A stretch of 64,000 nucleotides of DNA from the NCBI GenBank assembly GCA_008508345.1, contig QNGE01000859.1, positions 151,530 to 215,529 of the forward strand, written 5' to 3'. A model generated the notes under the pieces. It was not told the DNA's origin. It saw nothing but the letters and a program-made list of their open reading frames with translations, and ran no database searches. The position numbers were made by a program, and so were the translations under genes. Source of the DNA: Paragonimus westermani (Eukaryota > Platyhelminthes > Trematoda > Plagiorchiida > Troglotrematidae). Positions 1 to 12,900 of this stretch are shown piece after piece; position 1 is the stretch's first letter; each line of letters opens with the position of its first letter.

Positions 1-570
1 TGCTTATAAATACTTACTGAAAAAGTGACCTAAGTCAGACAAGCCGTCTGAAGTGAATCCGGAAGTTGGAGAGTTCGCGATGATCAGAAGAGGCGTTTTT
101 ACTAAAGGGTGAAAAGTGTGACAAAACTGAGAACTGACAAGTTTGGCGTCGAATGTTTGACATCTAACTTCACTATATGGCGTCTGAAAAAGCGACAAAT
201 TTTAAAGTGTACAGAGTGTGAATGGCAAATGTTGAATAAGATAAGAAATCCTACTCGTTATTGTGCCGAGCCAAGAATTCCTATATAAATGCGGCCAAAA
301 ATATGCTGTAAGTGAATGAAGCGTTCTCGATGCGAGATTAATATGAGAAGTAAAAATAGTTGCATTCCACATCCGTTGACTGATACGAACAGATGAAAGC
401 TTGAGTTGTAATTTAGTCGCCTAGATACACACTACCTCGCTGGCGATAAAAATTGCAGACCAAAGGAGATAGAAAAACAAAGACTAAGAAGAATTTAGGA
501 ATTGAAACGATCGCCATAACGCCGAATCCCCTGCCACTAAATGCAACAATGAGAATTGAATCCGAGTACA
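1..570. other. unannotated flank
   Basis: This is AT-rich DNA left of the large inverted duplication. I see no coding segment with splice borders, no repeat shared with the rest of the window and no RNA gene. Similarity to the right-hand side of the duplication stops abruptly near 571. Confidence 0.5.
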
Positions 571-2745
571 AAAAATTGACGCGAGAACTCACTCAGTACA
601 AGCTTATCATTTGCTCAAGAAATCCACAATATGTACATGCGAAGTAAGGCGTGTTTGAGATTGTGGTCATGATTTCGTTTTCCTCATATGCTAGTTAACC
701 CGAATGAAACAAAACTACATGCTGATGGGTAGTTAATATGATTGCAGTTGACAAACAGTAACTAAATCTTGATTAGAAATAATCGAGCAACGTGATCACC
801 GTTCATCAGATTTCAGGCATATCGATTCGGTCGTGTCAAATCAGGAGCTAGTGTCGCGATGGTCAACACAGTGATCTCATGAAAGCGTCGGCGGTTTTGC
901 AACTCTGAGGGTGGCAAGAATAAGCACAATGTACGAGAAATAACGGAAAGCAATGCTCGAGTATATCGAACATGGAGTAATGAAAGACAAAACAAAATTG
1001 AACTGAGCAGATACATTAAATTGATCCGGATAAGCCGTTTGAGCAGCTGAAATGAAAGCACACAAACAGTGAGAGCTTTGAAAAACAACGCGTCATCACA
1101 CAATGACAACGGCAAACGGAATAACACTCAGCATTACTAACTGCCAACGTGTTTCGACAATACAAGATAAACTTGAAATGTCTCATAAAAATTCCCCAGT
1201 TCTACATCAGTGGAAACTATCTGGGAATGTTTGTCTGAAAATAAAAATCTTTCAATGTGCCTAAAGTGAAATGGCTGTGTGGAAAACGCGATTACTCTGT
1301 AACATACAACTGTGTAGCCTTACCCAAAAATGCAACATTTTCTACACAATATACACCGAAGAGCAATGTGGCAAGTGTTGCCGAACGCAAACAATTCCGA
1401 TGTGACCGAAGCATCACCGCTGGACTCTCAGTAGCGGATGAGACTTGAATCAGGCGTCAATGTCATCAAACAAATCTGACAACTGAGTGCAACAGTTCCG
1501 AACGGAGGTAATGCTGCGCGAGTTGTTGCCTTCGAAATTCCCGCCCACCGATCTTTCCATTTATCTTATCATGGCAATCTGCATAAATATGTCTATGGTA
1601 GACTCGAGGCTGTATCAATACTGCATATCACCACGTATTGCTCTACATATCTCTGTTTACAACCTCCATATCCAGATCGGACCACATCTCATCATATCCG
1701 TTGATTGCTTTCTAAGAACAACGTTCATATGCGGTGTACCCTCTAACTGCGAAGTAATGGTCGATTGCAAATTTGACCCGGATACTGATGGGGTCTGCTC
1801 CATCCAATTTAGTGGTTTTTATCCCCGTAGTTAATAGTTCGATCACAGTTGAAGTTCAGCGAACCAGAAACTTACATTTTTGTAAAATGACTGAGTTGTG
1901 ATTGCACGCGCAAAATGAGATCCTTCGCTCGTGCTGCCTGGTGGGAACAAAACAAGACTTGGCCTATTGGAGGAAATATGATCATTTGGGTCATTGGCAA
2001 CGCCATCACCAACTCTGTTACAGACACCGAGATGCTGACAAGTCAGATTCCAAAAAGACGACATTGCATGTGAAACTTGAGTTGTCTTCATCCCAACAGT
2101 CTGACATCCTCTTCGGGGAAACTAACAAAGTGGTAACACAAACAATGTTGAAAGACGCGTATCACAATTGGGCAAAAACAAAGAAAATCATACTGGGAAT
2201 ATCACAGTCTAAAACGGAAGCCATTACAGGTTATTGTAGATGATCGTTACGGGACTTGACATGAACATGTCAAATGAAATGACAATCGAAATGTTTAGTT
2301 CCAATTTGGTACTGGGTATAGAAATTTGTGTAGTGCAGCAGTGACGAACATGATCTTAAAGCAACAGGAGTGAACAATCTTGTTTCTGGAAGCACCAGTT
2401 GCGTTTGTCTGGAGTAACATGGTGATCATTGTGTGAGTGAACGAATGAACGTTCTTGTTCCTGGGATTAAATCATGATGGTTACGGGGAGAGAAACAGTC
2501 CAGTTGATTAGTTCAATGACGTCATGTTGCAAAAGTTAGTGGTTGTCGCTGCGAGGCTAAACATTTCTGTCAACGGTAGCATGGAGATATATGAAATGGA
2601 AATCCTTTGCAATTCAAGGTAGGTCACATTCAATGGTAGATATGGCCAAATTAACCAGAGGCGACGTGTCCTAATTTGGCCAGGAAAACACGCGGGAAAA
2701 ACTGAGTCTGTAAAATTCGATAGTGTTTACGGAAATACCAGAGAT
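571..2745 (+). repeat. outer left arm of giant inverted duplication
   Basis: This segment is the reverse complement of 7765-9939, base for base: paired positions sum to 10510 over nearly the whole length. I found about a dozen differences, all but one in the outer part (near 572, 632, 655, 718, 730, 880, 1158-1211, plus 1867). None was seen between 1868 and 2745. One single-base indel lies near 655. Open frames inside it, such as 1487-1834, are mirrored exactly in the other arm, but they match no family I know and have no recognisable domain. A weak resemblance of 1500-1600 to 4410-4500 suggests an old shared repeat ancestor. The segment is either a genuine palindrome arm or an assembly product of two alleles. 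Confidence 0.9.
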
Positions 2746-5700
2746 TTGATTACCAGTTGGCTCATGAAACCACTGTTGGTACTCTATTCCACCGGTCTCC
2801 TCAAAGTACTTGTGGGTTCCGTCAACTTAGTGTGTAGCTTGTTTCACAACCTATTGCATTCTGCTAGTTAGAGCGGTGTTTTCATCTTTTATACATTGGA
2901 CATCAAGCGAAATTGATGTTCTCTTTCGGCAGTGAAATGAATTTCTCACACTGTACTTTTCTAGAATAAGCTGTACACGTGCTATGATTGAAGCTCAGGA
3001 GTGTATTGCATTTTAGTTACAACTAAGACTTCAACTTCAGTGTGTGGTTTTGTGAGGCGAACGTATAAATGGTATTACCACTGACGTTGACCTATTCATG
3101 ACCTCTCTATCAAATGTTTAGGACGCCTGCAAAGATATATGATTAAGTATATTGTGCGCGTCACACGATTCAATAGTGAACTCACTTGAAGTTGTATACA
3201 ATTTTTTGATATTTCTTCCTGTTCTTGGCTCTTTGGTTGAGTAATTCGGTAGGTTCACAGATAAAATTGGTTGTCGATGATAATTTGCACAGGAAAAGTT
3301 TGTTAACCTACTTGTGCGGTAGAGAATTCTGTTCTTTCAGTTACAAGACAATAAAAACATTCCATTTTGCAGATATTATAGGCAAATTCCCGGTTGTCAC
3401 AACGGTCGTTTTAGACGGGCCTTTCACCAACTCAATTCAAAGCTCATCATCACATGCAAGATTCTTAACAGGGTTCACAATAGAACATTTGTAGTCTGTC
3501 TCAAGGAAACAAGACGATTGATTTCTCGGAGCCTATGTTGAAGATGAGATTTCCGTTGACAGCTTTGACGATTCTTTCCATCTTTTGATGTCCAAGCTGA
3601 GTTTTGGTCTCCAAAACAGTACAATGCAAAGGATCAAAATGTGACTACGAGTAAAATACAGCTTCCCAGAAAGTCGCTTAGAAGGTTTTAATTTTTTGAA
3701 CTTTGCATCCAAAGAACGCACCGGAATCTAGCTAATTCAGAAAATAAATTGTAGCTTAAATCTGAGCATTTCTTTCATGCAGAAATATGACGTATATTGC
3801 GAGGTATCGATATTTCCTCTAGTCCCAACAGTCGCACATGTAAGACACGCAGGTTAACTGTGACTTACAGCTGCAGATAGACAGGACAGCGACACATACA
3901 TTTACACCAAGTATTATACTATCAACACCACATCAGCCCGATGGGTTGCTTTGACTACGTATGTGGACATAGCACCGACTGGTGATTTCTGATCAGCATA
4001 GCTTAACCAAAGGTCGGAAACTTCTGGTTCATATTGCATGACGATATTTTGAACGAGAAAGATGTCTATTTTTGCAATGCACGGAAAATAGTTGTGCCAA
4101 CGACATCATGCAAAAATTGATATCTCCTCAATCCTACACGTACTCAACAGTCGACTTACGTTTAGTCCAAACCAAGAGAAGACCAGCTCTCCAAATTTGA
4201 GAACAGAGTTCGCCTAATTGTTCTGTCTCTCACATTATCTACAATTTCAATTGTAGTGGTGTTGTGAACCGAGGAGGCGGATTTGCGGAGTTCGAATCAC
4301 GACTCATGCGTCTCCATGGGATTACGAACAGAAACACACATTTGCACACCAAACTCGTCTGACGGTGCTCCGGTCGCTTTGGACACCATGTCTCAGTTCC
4401 GTCATGTGGCGGAAGCCATTCTACGTGATGCTGCCATCTAAAGATCCTTTCCGTATCTCTCCCGTATTTATCTCGCGATCATTTCGATCAATGCTACTAT
4501 AGAATATTGGTGTAATTAGTATGGCGCGACCATCTATCCCCACTACAGTGGCAGTGGGGTTTACACGGACAGAGCAGATAGACAACTGTCACAACCAGCA
4601 ATGGAACAAGTGACGAGATGTTTCAAACAACTTGTGACGCAAAAATTTCATATCGGTGAATCAATTCCCTGTAACGCCTCATCAGCGACTGAAAACACCT
4701 CATGGTGACCGATTACCAAGTTGACCAACTTATACCAATGATTGATGGTCATAGCTTTGGTTACCATCAACTTGAACGTCACTTGCATTTGATTGCGCTC
4801 TTTGTATTCAGATAAATTTTCAGGCCGGTTTCTTTCGAAATGAAGCATTCGACTGAAGGTTCGCTTTCATTCGACCTCGTCAATGGCTCATATCCTTGCC
4901 AGGAGCTGTGCTGGTTTTTAGACAACACAGACCGTGGTTGAAGACCCGTATGATTCGTCTTCTTTGTACACATTCCAGACAATTATGCTCTTGATGTGCT
5001 CAGTTGTGTCTGGATAGGGAACTTATTGGCGTTTCGACGCACACATTCTGCAGGGTAGACGTCATGTGCTTGGGATGCTGCACGCGTGGACTATGTCAGT
5101 TGATTGCTGGGAACCAGTTCGCACTCAAATATTAAGCTGCTCACTAATCTCAAGTCATCCGACATGTGTTGATGTAAGAATTCGCTTTCTTGTGCACTAA
5201 GTTCATCCTACAGACACTCATACTCACCAAAAACACAACTGTCTAGAACGTGCACAAAGATGACGAATAATACGGATCACCAACCGTTTCCTGTGTGGCC
5301 TGCAAACGGGCGTAGTTTAAACTAAATCAAGTATGACAGAACCGCTTTTTAGAAACGAGCCAAAATGTTGCAGAGGTTGACGCAAAAATAAGAAAGCTGT
5401 GCCCTATTGAAAATATCTGGTATAAATCATTCCAAAGTGAAAGAACACTACTGCCACCGAATTTTCCAGATATCCTTCGACAATTTCTGATAGACGAAAA
5501 TGTCTGTTCCCTTTTGTGGCGATTCTTTGATCGACAGGTGCCAGTACGTGGACCTAGCAGATATATTATCTCGATTCATGTATCGCCCGCGTGTGGGAAA
5601 TATACTGGCTGTTTCCACACTTTTGTCGCAGGATGCATCCTTGCCCCCTTCCTGAAAGTGGATTTGCGAAAGCCTCAGTTTTTCTTCAAACAGTGAGTTG

Positions 5701-6495
5701 AAACAATTAGAAGTAATTCGAATCAGTGCCAACGCATATTGAATTGATTCACTCCGACAGACCAATTTCAGTTTCGACGATGCGTATAACGTGTACGTAA
5801 GGACTAGGTGATTGTTCAACGTGATTGAATTTGAGTACGGTCGATTCCTGTCTCGTACACACCTGCTTGCACCATATATTTGTTAATTTTATCGGAGCGC
5901 CAATTCACCTCTTGTGTTCTTATGATGAGTGAAAAAACTGATGTTAATTTGCTTGCAACCGGCTATTTAAGAAGATAGATTTCAGCATCGTACTTAAGTG
6001 CACGCGTGCGTGGATGTCTGTCAGATTCCAGCGACAACAACATGGCGTTACGGCAAAGCAAAGTTTGCAAATTAAAAACCGCCCTCCTAGACATAGTGGT
6101 ATGCCACGAAGTGTGTTCAGTGTGCACAAAAGCTGTAAAAGATTCGAGAATCTCAGGCCTGTGAAGGAATTTTGGGGGAACACTTTACCGGGGCAATAGT
6201 TTGAAGTTAAAGAATGGAAGCTGTCGAAAATCCATAAAACAGTGAACCAAAGTGGGCCAAGTTCGTGGCACCAACACAGCAGAGATGCCGATTAGTGGGC
6301 TTGCGTACTGAGTAACGCATCGAAGAATCAGAACGGACCTAAGTAGAACAAGACAATTTTCTTTGCGTGAAATCATCATTTTGTAGCAGATTAGTTTTCA
6401 CACTATCATTTGTCATTGGGAGGCAAACGATTTTCCGGTTGGATTGTCAACTGATGTGTGTTCTAACGTCGAATTCAGCAATGTGATCCTTGAAA
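2746..6495. other. left-arm segment with no visible partner
   Basis: If the inverted duplication is continuous, the partner of this 3,750-bp segment should lie between 7372 and 7765, where the assembly has only 392 Ns. The segment contains a decayed family A hammerhead repeat (3766-4060) and otherwise no gene I can support. The short open frames here show no domains. A stretch near 4270-4320 has a tRNA B-box-like motif (GTTCGAATC) without a convincing tRNA fold. Confidence 0.5.
3766..4060 (-). repeat. family A hammerhead repeat, decayed copy
   Basis: This can be aligned along its length with the left arm of the inverted pair at 48808-49082. Shared landmarks are the AGTCGCA...ATGTAA block, the GATAGACAGG block, the GCTGACTAGTGGG-like block (here GACTGGTG) and a shared ATATTTTGA end. 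By eye the identity is about 60-65%, so this is an old copy. On the minus strand the hammerhead region near 3785-3835 keeps the helix I complement (TGCGA and TCGCA) and GAA, but the core CTGATGA has become CTGTTGG, so it should be inactive. It lies inside the 2746-6495 part of the inverted duplication. Confidence 0.6.
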
Positions 6496-6829
6496 TGTGA
6501 ACACGTTTAGACAAAACTATTGTGTAGCCCGCAACAAATCACTTGCCAAATTGACCTGAATGAACACTGGGAGATATGAAAATAGCAGTTGTGTTCATTT
6601 GCCAAATAGAAACAATTTGTCAAGGTAATCGAGAGTAAAATTACAGCCAAATAAAGTGAAAAACCACCAGGCTCTCGGTTTGCTTGTGTTTAGATCAAAC
6701 ACACAAAAACTATGGGAATGTATGCAAGGAATGAACACACACCCATATTGGGTATGTTCGAACGTATTTCACGCTTTAGTTAATTCGCAATATAAACTGG
6801 TGGAATATTAGAGGAGCGGTCTGGTTACC
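6496..6829 (+). repeat. inner left arm of giant inverted duplication
   Basis: This 334-bp segment is the exact reverse complement of 7039-7372; paired positions sum to 13868 and I found no mismatch. Together with the outer arms it places the symmetry axis near 6934. The arm's visible partner ends where the N gap begins, so the true arm is probably longer. Confidence 0.95.
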
Positions 6830-7038
6830 AGTTCCATTGGATGATTTGTCAACTATTTTTGTGAAAGTGTTTAAATACAATGCACAATTCTTGTTCAACG
6901 GACAGCCGTATGTACAGGTCAGAAAGATGTACACACATACCGGCGTTCATTGGACGTTGGTCGAGCGCGAGTGGGAAATTGAGTACAAACGACTACACCG
7001 TCACGTCAGGTGAGCTCAAACCGCGTTTTTGCTCCACC
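6830..7038. other. palindrome spacer (single-copy loop)
   Basis: These 209 bp lie between the two perfectly matching inner arms and are the only unpaired sequence at the axis. A short open frame runs through them but has no recognisable content and continues into the right arm. A real spacer of this size would let the arms form a large cruciform or foldback. Confidence 0.8.
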
Positions 7039-7372
7039 GGTAACCAGACCGCTCCTCTAATATTCCACCAGTTTATATTGCGAATTAACTAAAGCGTGAA
7101 ATACGTTCGAACATACCCAATATGGGTGTGTGTTCATTCCTTGCATACATTCCCATAGTTTTTGTGTGTTTGATCTAAACACAAGCAAACCGAGAGCCTG
7201 GTGGTTTTTCACTTTATTTGGCTGTAATTTTACTCTCGATTACCTTGACAAATTGTTTCTATTTGGCAAATGAACACAACTGCTATTTTCATATCTCCCA
7301 GTGTTCATTCAGGTCAATTTGGCAAGTGATTTGTTGCGGGCTACACAATAGTTTTGTCTAAACGTGTTCACA
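7039..7372 (-). repeat. inner right arm of giant inverted duplication
   Basis: This is the reverse complement of 6496-6829 with no visible mismatch. It runs directly into the assembly gap, so its outer border is set by the gap and not by biology. Confidence 0.95.
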
Positions 7373-7764
7373 NNNNNNNNNNNNNNNNNNNNNNNNNNNN
7401 NNNNNNNNNNNNNNNNNNNNNNNNNNNNNNNNNNNNNNNNNNNNNNNNNNNNNNNNNNNNNNNNNNNNNNNNNNNNNNNNNNNNNNNNNNNNNNNNNNNN
7501 NNNNNNNNNNNNNNNNNNNNNNNNNNNNNNNNNNNNNNNNNNNNNNNNNNNNNNNNNNNNNNNNNNNNNNNNNNNNNNNNNNNNNNNNNNNNNNNNNNNN
7601 NNNNNNNNNNNNNNNNNNNNNNNNNNNNNNNNNNNNNNNNNNNNNNNNNNNNNNNNNNNNNNNNNNNNNNNNNNNNNNNNNNNNNNNNNNNNNNNNNNNN
7701 NNNNNNNNNNNNNNNNNNNNNNNNNNNNNNNNNNNNNNNNNNNNNNNNNNNNNNNNNNNNNNNN
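7373..7764. other. assembly gap (392 N)
   Basis: A run of 392 undetermined bases. By symmetry it should hold the reverse complement of 2746-6495 (3,750 bp). The difference between the two pairing sums (13868 and 10510) is 3,358, which is 3,750 minus 392. That is an algebraic restatement of the layout, not independent proof. Confidence 0.99.
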
Positions 7765-9939
7765 ATCTCTGGTATTTCCGTAAACACTATCGAATTTTAC
7801 AGACTCAGTTTTTCCCGCGTGTTTTCCTGGCCAAATTAGGACACGTCGCCTCTGGTTAATTTGGCCATATCTACCATTGAATGTGACCTACCTTGAATTG
7901 CAAAGGATTTCCATTTCATATATCTCCATGCTACCGTTGACAGAAATGTTTAGCCTCGCAGCGACAACCACTAACTTTTGCAACATGACGTCATTGAACT
8001 AATCAACTGGACTGTTTCTCTCCCCGTAACCATCATGATTTAATCCCAGGAACAAGAACGTTCATTCGTTCACTCACACAATGATCACCATGTTACTCCA
8101 GACAAACGCAACTGGTGCTTCCAGAAACAAGATTGTTCACTCCTGTTGCTTTAAGATCATGTTCGTCACTGCTGCACTACACAAATTTCTATACCCAGTA
8201 CCAAATTGGAACTAAACATTTCGATTGTCATTTCATTTGACATGTTCATGTCAAGTCCCGTAACGATCATCTACAATAACCTGTAATGGCTTCCGTTTTA
8301 GACTGTGATATTCCCAGTATGATTTTCTTTGTTTTTGCCCAATTGTGATACGCGTCTTTCAACATTGTTTGTGTTACCACTTTGTTAGTTTCCCCGAAGA
8401 GGATGTCAGACTGTTGGGATGAAGACAACTCAAGTTTCACATGCAATGTCGTCTTTTTGGAATCTGACTTGTCAGCATCTCGGTGTCTGTAACAGAGTTG
8501 GTGATGGCGTTGCCAATGACCCAAATGATCATATTTCCTCCAATAGGCCAAGTCTTGTTTTGTTCCCACCAGGCAGCACGAGCGAAGGATCTCATTTTGC
8601 GCGTGCAATCACAACTCAGTCATTTTACAAAAATGTAAGTTTCGGGTTCGCTGAACTTCAACTGTGATCGAACTATTAACTACGGGGATAAAAACCACTA
8701 AATTGGATGGAGCAGACCCCATCAGTATCCGGGTCAAATTTGCAATCGACCATTACTTCGCAGTTAGAGGGTACACCGCATATGAACGTTGTTCTTAGAA
8801 AGCAATCAACGGATATGATGAGATGTGGTCCGATCTGGATATGGAGGTTGTAAACAGAGATATGTAGAGCAATACGTGGTGATATGCAGTATTGATACAG
8901 CCTCGAGTCTACCATAGACATATTTATGCAGATTGCCATGATAAGATAAATGGAAAGATCGGTGGGCGGGAATTTCGAAGGCAACAACTCGCGCAGCATT
9001 ACCTCCGTTCGGAACTGTTGCACTCAGTTGTCAGATTTGTTTGATGACATTGACGCCTGATTCAAGTCTCATCCGCTACTGAGAGTCCAGCGGTGATGCT
9101 TCGGTCACATCGGAATTGTTTGCGTTCGGCAACACTTGCCACATTGCTCTTCGGTGTATATTGTGTAGAAAATGTTGCATTTTTGGGTAAGGCTACACAG
9201 TTGTATGTTACAGAGTAATCGCGTTTTCCACACAGCCATTTCACTTTAGGCACATTGAAAGATTTTTATTTTCAGACAAACATTCCCAGATAGTTTCCAC
9301 TAATGTAAAACTGGGGAATTCTTATGAGACATTTCAGGTTTATCTTGTATCGTCGAAACACGTTGGCAGTTAGTAATGCTGAGTGTTATTCCGTTTGCCG
9401 TTGTCATTGTGTGATGACGCGTTGTTTTTCAAAGCTCTCACTGTTTGTGTGCTTTCATTTCAGCTGCTCAAACGGCTTATCCGGATCAATTTAATGTATC
9501 TGCTCAGTTCAATTTTGTTTTGTCTTTCATTACTCCATGTTCGATATACTCGAGCATTGCTTTCCGTTATTTCTCGTACATTGTGCTTATTCTTGCCACC
9601 CTCAGAGTTGCAAAACCGCCGACGCTTTCACGAGATCACTGTGTTGACCATCGCGACACTAGCTCCTGATTTGACACGACCGAATCGATATGCCTGAAAT
9701 CTGATGAACGGTGATCACGTTGCTCGATTATTTCTAATCAAGATTTAGTTACTGTTTGTCAACTGCAATGATATTAACTACCCATCAGCATGCAGTTTTG
9801 TTTCATTCGGGTTAACTAGCATATGAGGAAAACGAAATCATGACCACAATTTTCAAACACGCCTTACTTCGCATGTACATATTATGGATTTCTTGAGCAA
9901 ATGATAAGCTTGTACTGAGTGAGTTCTCGCGTCAATTTT
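7765..9939 (-). repeat. outer right arm of giant inverted duplication
   Basis: This is the reverse complement of 571-2745 at roughly 99.5% identity by eye. The similarity ends sharply near 9939, where the sequence becomes unrelated to 450-570. No target-site duplication or terminal motif was seen at this border, which argues against two independent insertions of one mobile element. Confidence 0.9.
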
Positions 9940-12900
9940 CCTTGTAATGTTTGAACAGCCTAGTTGTGACATGTTTCCTCCTAATTAACTTATCTTGCAT
10001 ATTATCACCTCTGAATCCTTATCACCTGATTGTTTTATCCCTCCGACGATCACGTTCACTTTCACCTTGAAAGAACATGCCGAATAACAAATGAAAATAT
10101 TTTAGTTTATCTGTAAAAAGCATGACCCGGTCTGAACATTTGATCGACTGAATAATGTGTATATACCTTTGTCTAGTTGCCTTGGTTACCCTGGTCTGGC
10201 CACTTGAATCCGGTTAGCACACATTACACTTTTCGTTGTTGCCTTTAAAACTGCACCGGTGTTAACATGCATTATTCCCACTGATTGACTCCCAGTGCAC
10301 CCACTTGTTTACAGTAGTTTTAATTGACTTACAGATAGCATGTCAGGCTGTAGTGTTACCTTGCCTTGCGATTCATGGACACTGGCTTAATTGTCAAATA
10401 TAAGGTGTTTTTGTGCAGTTTAATTAGTAAAAAGCTACTGAGTTCAGCTGTTGGGGCACAAGCAAGCTCTGTCTCAAATGCGTTCATGAGGCTTTGTTAG
10501 AAGCCGAATATGACGGTTGGATTAGACAGATGCACCGGAATAAAGGCAGATCGAGACAGTCGAAACGAACACGAAGCTCTTAAGCCACAAAAAGTCAGTC
10601 TATTTTGTCATTCACCACCACCAATATTGTGTGACACTTACATGTGGCTACAATTTATCATTTGCCCGCCTAGTTTACGGAAGTGAATTCGAATTTCAGA
10701 CACCTCTTGCACAACAAAAATGTTGATTGCTAAAACACATACCACAAACTAAACATCATCGACCAATCATATAAGAACCTAGAAGTAAATATGTTTTGTA
10801 TGGTTCGCACTCCAAACTCAACATTCAGCTCCATAGAAAAAATGACAAGGTAATGTTAGAATCTCCTCTGCTCCCAGCCCATAACAAGTCACCGTTGATC
10901 TATTGGCAACGCGATTATCTTGCTCATGAGCGCAAATCCTGAGCGCAACTACATAGGTGAAGACGAAGGTACTATGCCCGTTTACATACACCATTTTGAA
11001 GAAATGCAAATTGGTCCGTCCAAAATCGTATTTGCCATGGGTTAATTCGGACCGGTTGGTATTTGCGGGTTTAACACCTCATATATCAAACGGAAGAAGT
11101 ATTTCCGGTAAATCATTTGGGACTGAACTAAGCGTTCAAGCCACCAAGCTTTTGGGAACCGATTACGCGTGTAATTTTCTGAAATGATTGCTCTTGCATT
11201 CCATCAGGCCATACCAACTGACGATAAACCACTTGCTAAACAATCTCCGTTTCAAACTTCACCGTTTTCCCGGGGAAATGTTTTCGGTAAAGATGGTATC
11301 GCGTTGAATTTGGGCCGGAGTGGCATCAAGCTTTTTTGAGTGCTTGTTTGACCAACCAACGTTTGCTTATCATTCTCACGGTTGTGGTACAACTGAATAC
11401 ATATTTTTATCGGAACGATCAATTGGGCATAAGTCAAAGTTGTCCGGCTGTGAAATTAACGAAGCAATACCGAGTGCGGTGGCTTCAAGTTGGACCGAGT
11501 GTAGTCACCTAGTTGGCAGTAGGGTGGACCTCGTAGTTTTTCAAAATCCAGCCACGTTTCCTGGAAGCGATTCAACGGCGTGTATTGAGATCAGCCAACT
11601 CGATCATCGTTCGTTGACCCGGTTCAGTTTGGTTTCGAAAAAACACATTCTTGCACAACTTGCTTGTCAGATAATTAGGATGGTGTGGTCGTCCCACAGA
11701 GGGAGTGATGCTGGTTATCAACAGCATGCAATGTTCTACGTTTCTGGAACTGATAAAATTTTGCGATAATTGGATTTGTAGTGGCAGAGCGCTTGCGTGT
11801 GACACCAATTAACAAGCGTCGCTTTAATTTCTCACATTTTCACCCTTAAGTATACGCAAGGTGATCTCCACATGTGTACACCTCTCACTATACAAAGATG
11901 AGCGTCTTATTGGTCGTTTGCTGAAATTGTTAAGGTTGAGGTGGGATAACTTTCAAATCGAACTGCCTCACACTTACCAGGTTGTATACAATGCATCACA
12001 CTGCCGTTATCTCTGAGTGTTTTGGTAGTTTCGAACTTTTACTCTACCACCGCATACCTGGGACTTAATGTGCACTACAAATCTCTTAACCACCACGCTA
12101 ACCCGGTCTATTTAATCGGCATATCTGGCGAAATTCTGTTTTAATGTTTGCTGCTGATATAATGGTATGCCAGCAGCTTAACTGAAACTCATTTGTACTT
12201 ACTTCCACTTATTTTTTCTTCGCACTAATAAACCATCTTTCTCCGGACTTTCTCCGGACCATCAGAGACAGGGACAACAAACCGGTAATACTTCTTTCTC
12301 TCACACCAACCCGTGAAAAATTGAACCCAACCGGCTCAACGGGCTTTCACTGCAAACTCTTTTACTGTCTTTAGTTCGTTCTAACCTAGTTGGGCCAAGT
12401 ACGACGCTGATGTCTGTATTTATAAACGGGTATATCGCATCCCACTGTCTCCTTTAAATTACGTAAGTTTTACACAGACTTTGCATAACCACTGTCTTTC
12501 TTGTGTTCGGTCGCACTCAAGTGCCGAACGTACATCGATAAAAGCAACTGACGCTCAGTACGTAGGAGGATGGAGAGTGCTACTGAAAGTCAGTCAATTT
12601 TGAATAAGGACGTTTTAATGACCACGTAGAAATGAACAGCGAATTCTTGAAAGAACTCATGGTGTTACTAGACATACCTGCATTTGACGCGCTTAGCAAC
12701 GTCAATACGAGATGTCTGTTTCAGCAATCTGATGCTTTCCACAGGTGCTGTGACGAATAATCTCAAGTGATCTTATACGTATCTCCATAGTTCGCTTTAC
12801 AACCACCGCTGGGATGGATTAAACAGGCGAATAAGTTGCTCAGTCTTTTGCGTATTTGTGTTCCACTGTCCAAAATCGAATGCAAGCTTCAATGTGAAAC

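Noticed and set aside
1487..1834. 115-codon frame in both palindrome arms, faintly like a channel transmembrane region
   Set aside because: The resemblance rests on a few hydrophobic residues. Its presence in both arms reflects the duplication, not conservation.
7354..7839. Open frames running across the N gap
   Set aside because: They consist of undetermined bases and carry no information.
571..9939. Two independent insertions of a 2.2-kb mobile element
   Set aside because: No terminal motif or target duplication at the outer borders, and the inner arms add a second inverted match centred on the same axis once the gap is allowed for.
11320..11769. 149-codon open frame, the longest in the window
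   Set aside because: No domain, no splice or promoter context, and competing frames on the other strand. A frame of this length can occur by chance in 64 kb.
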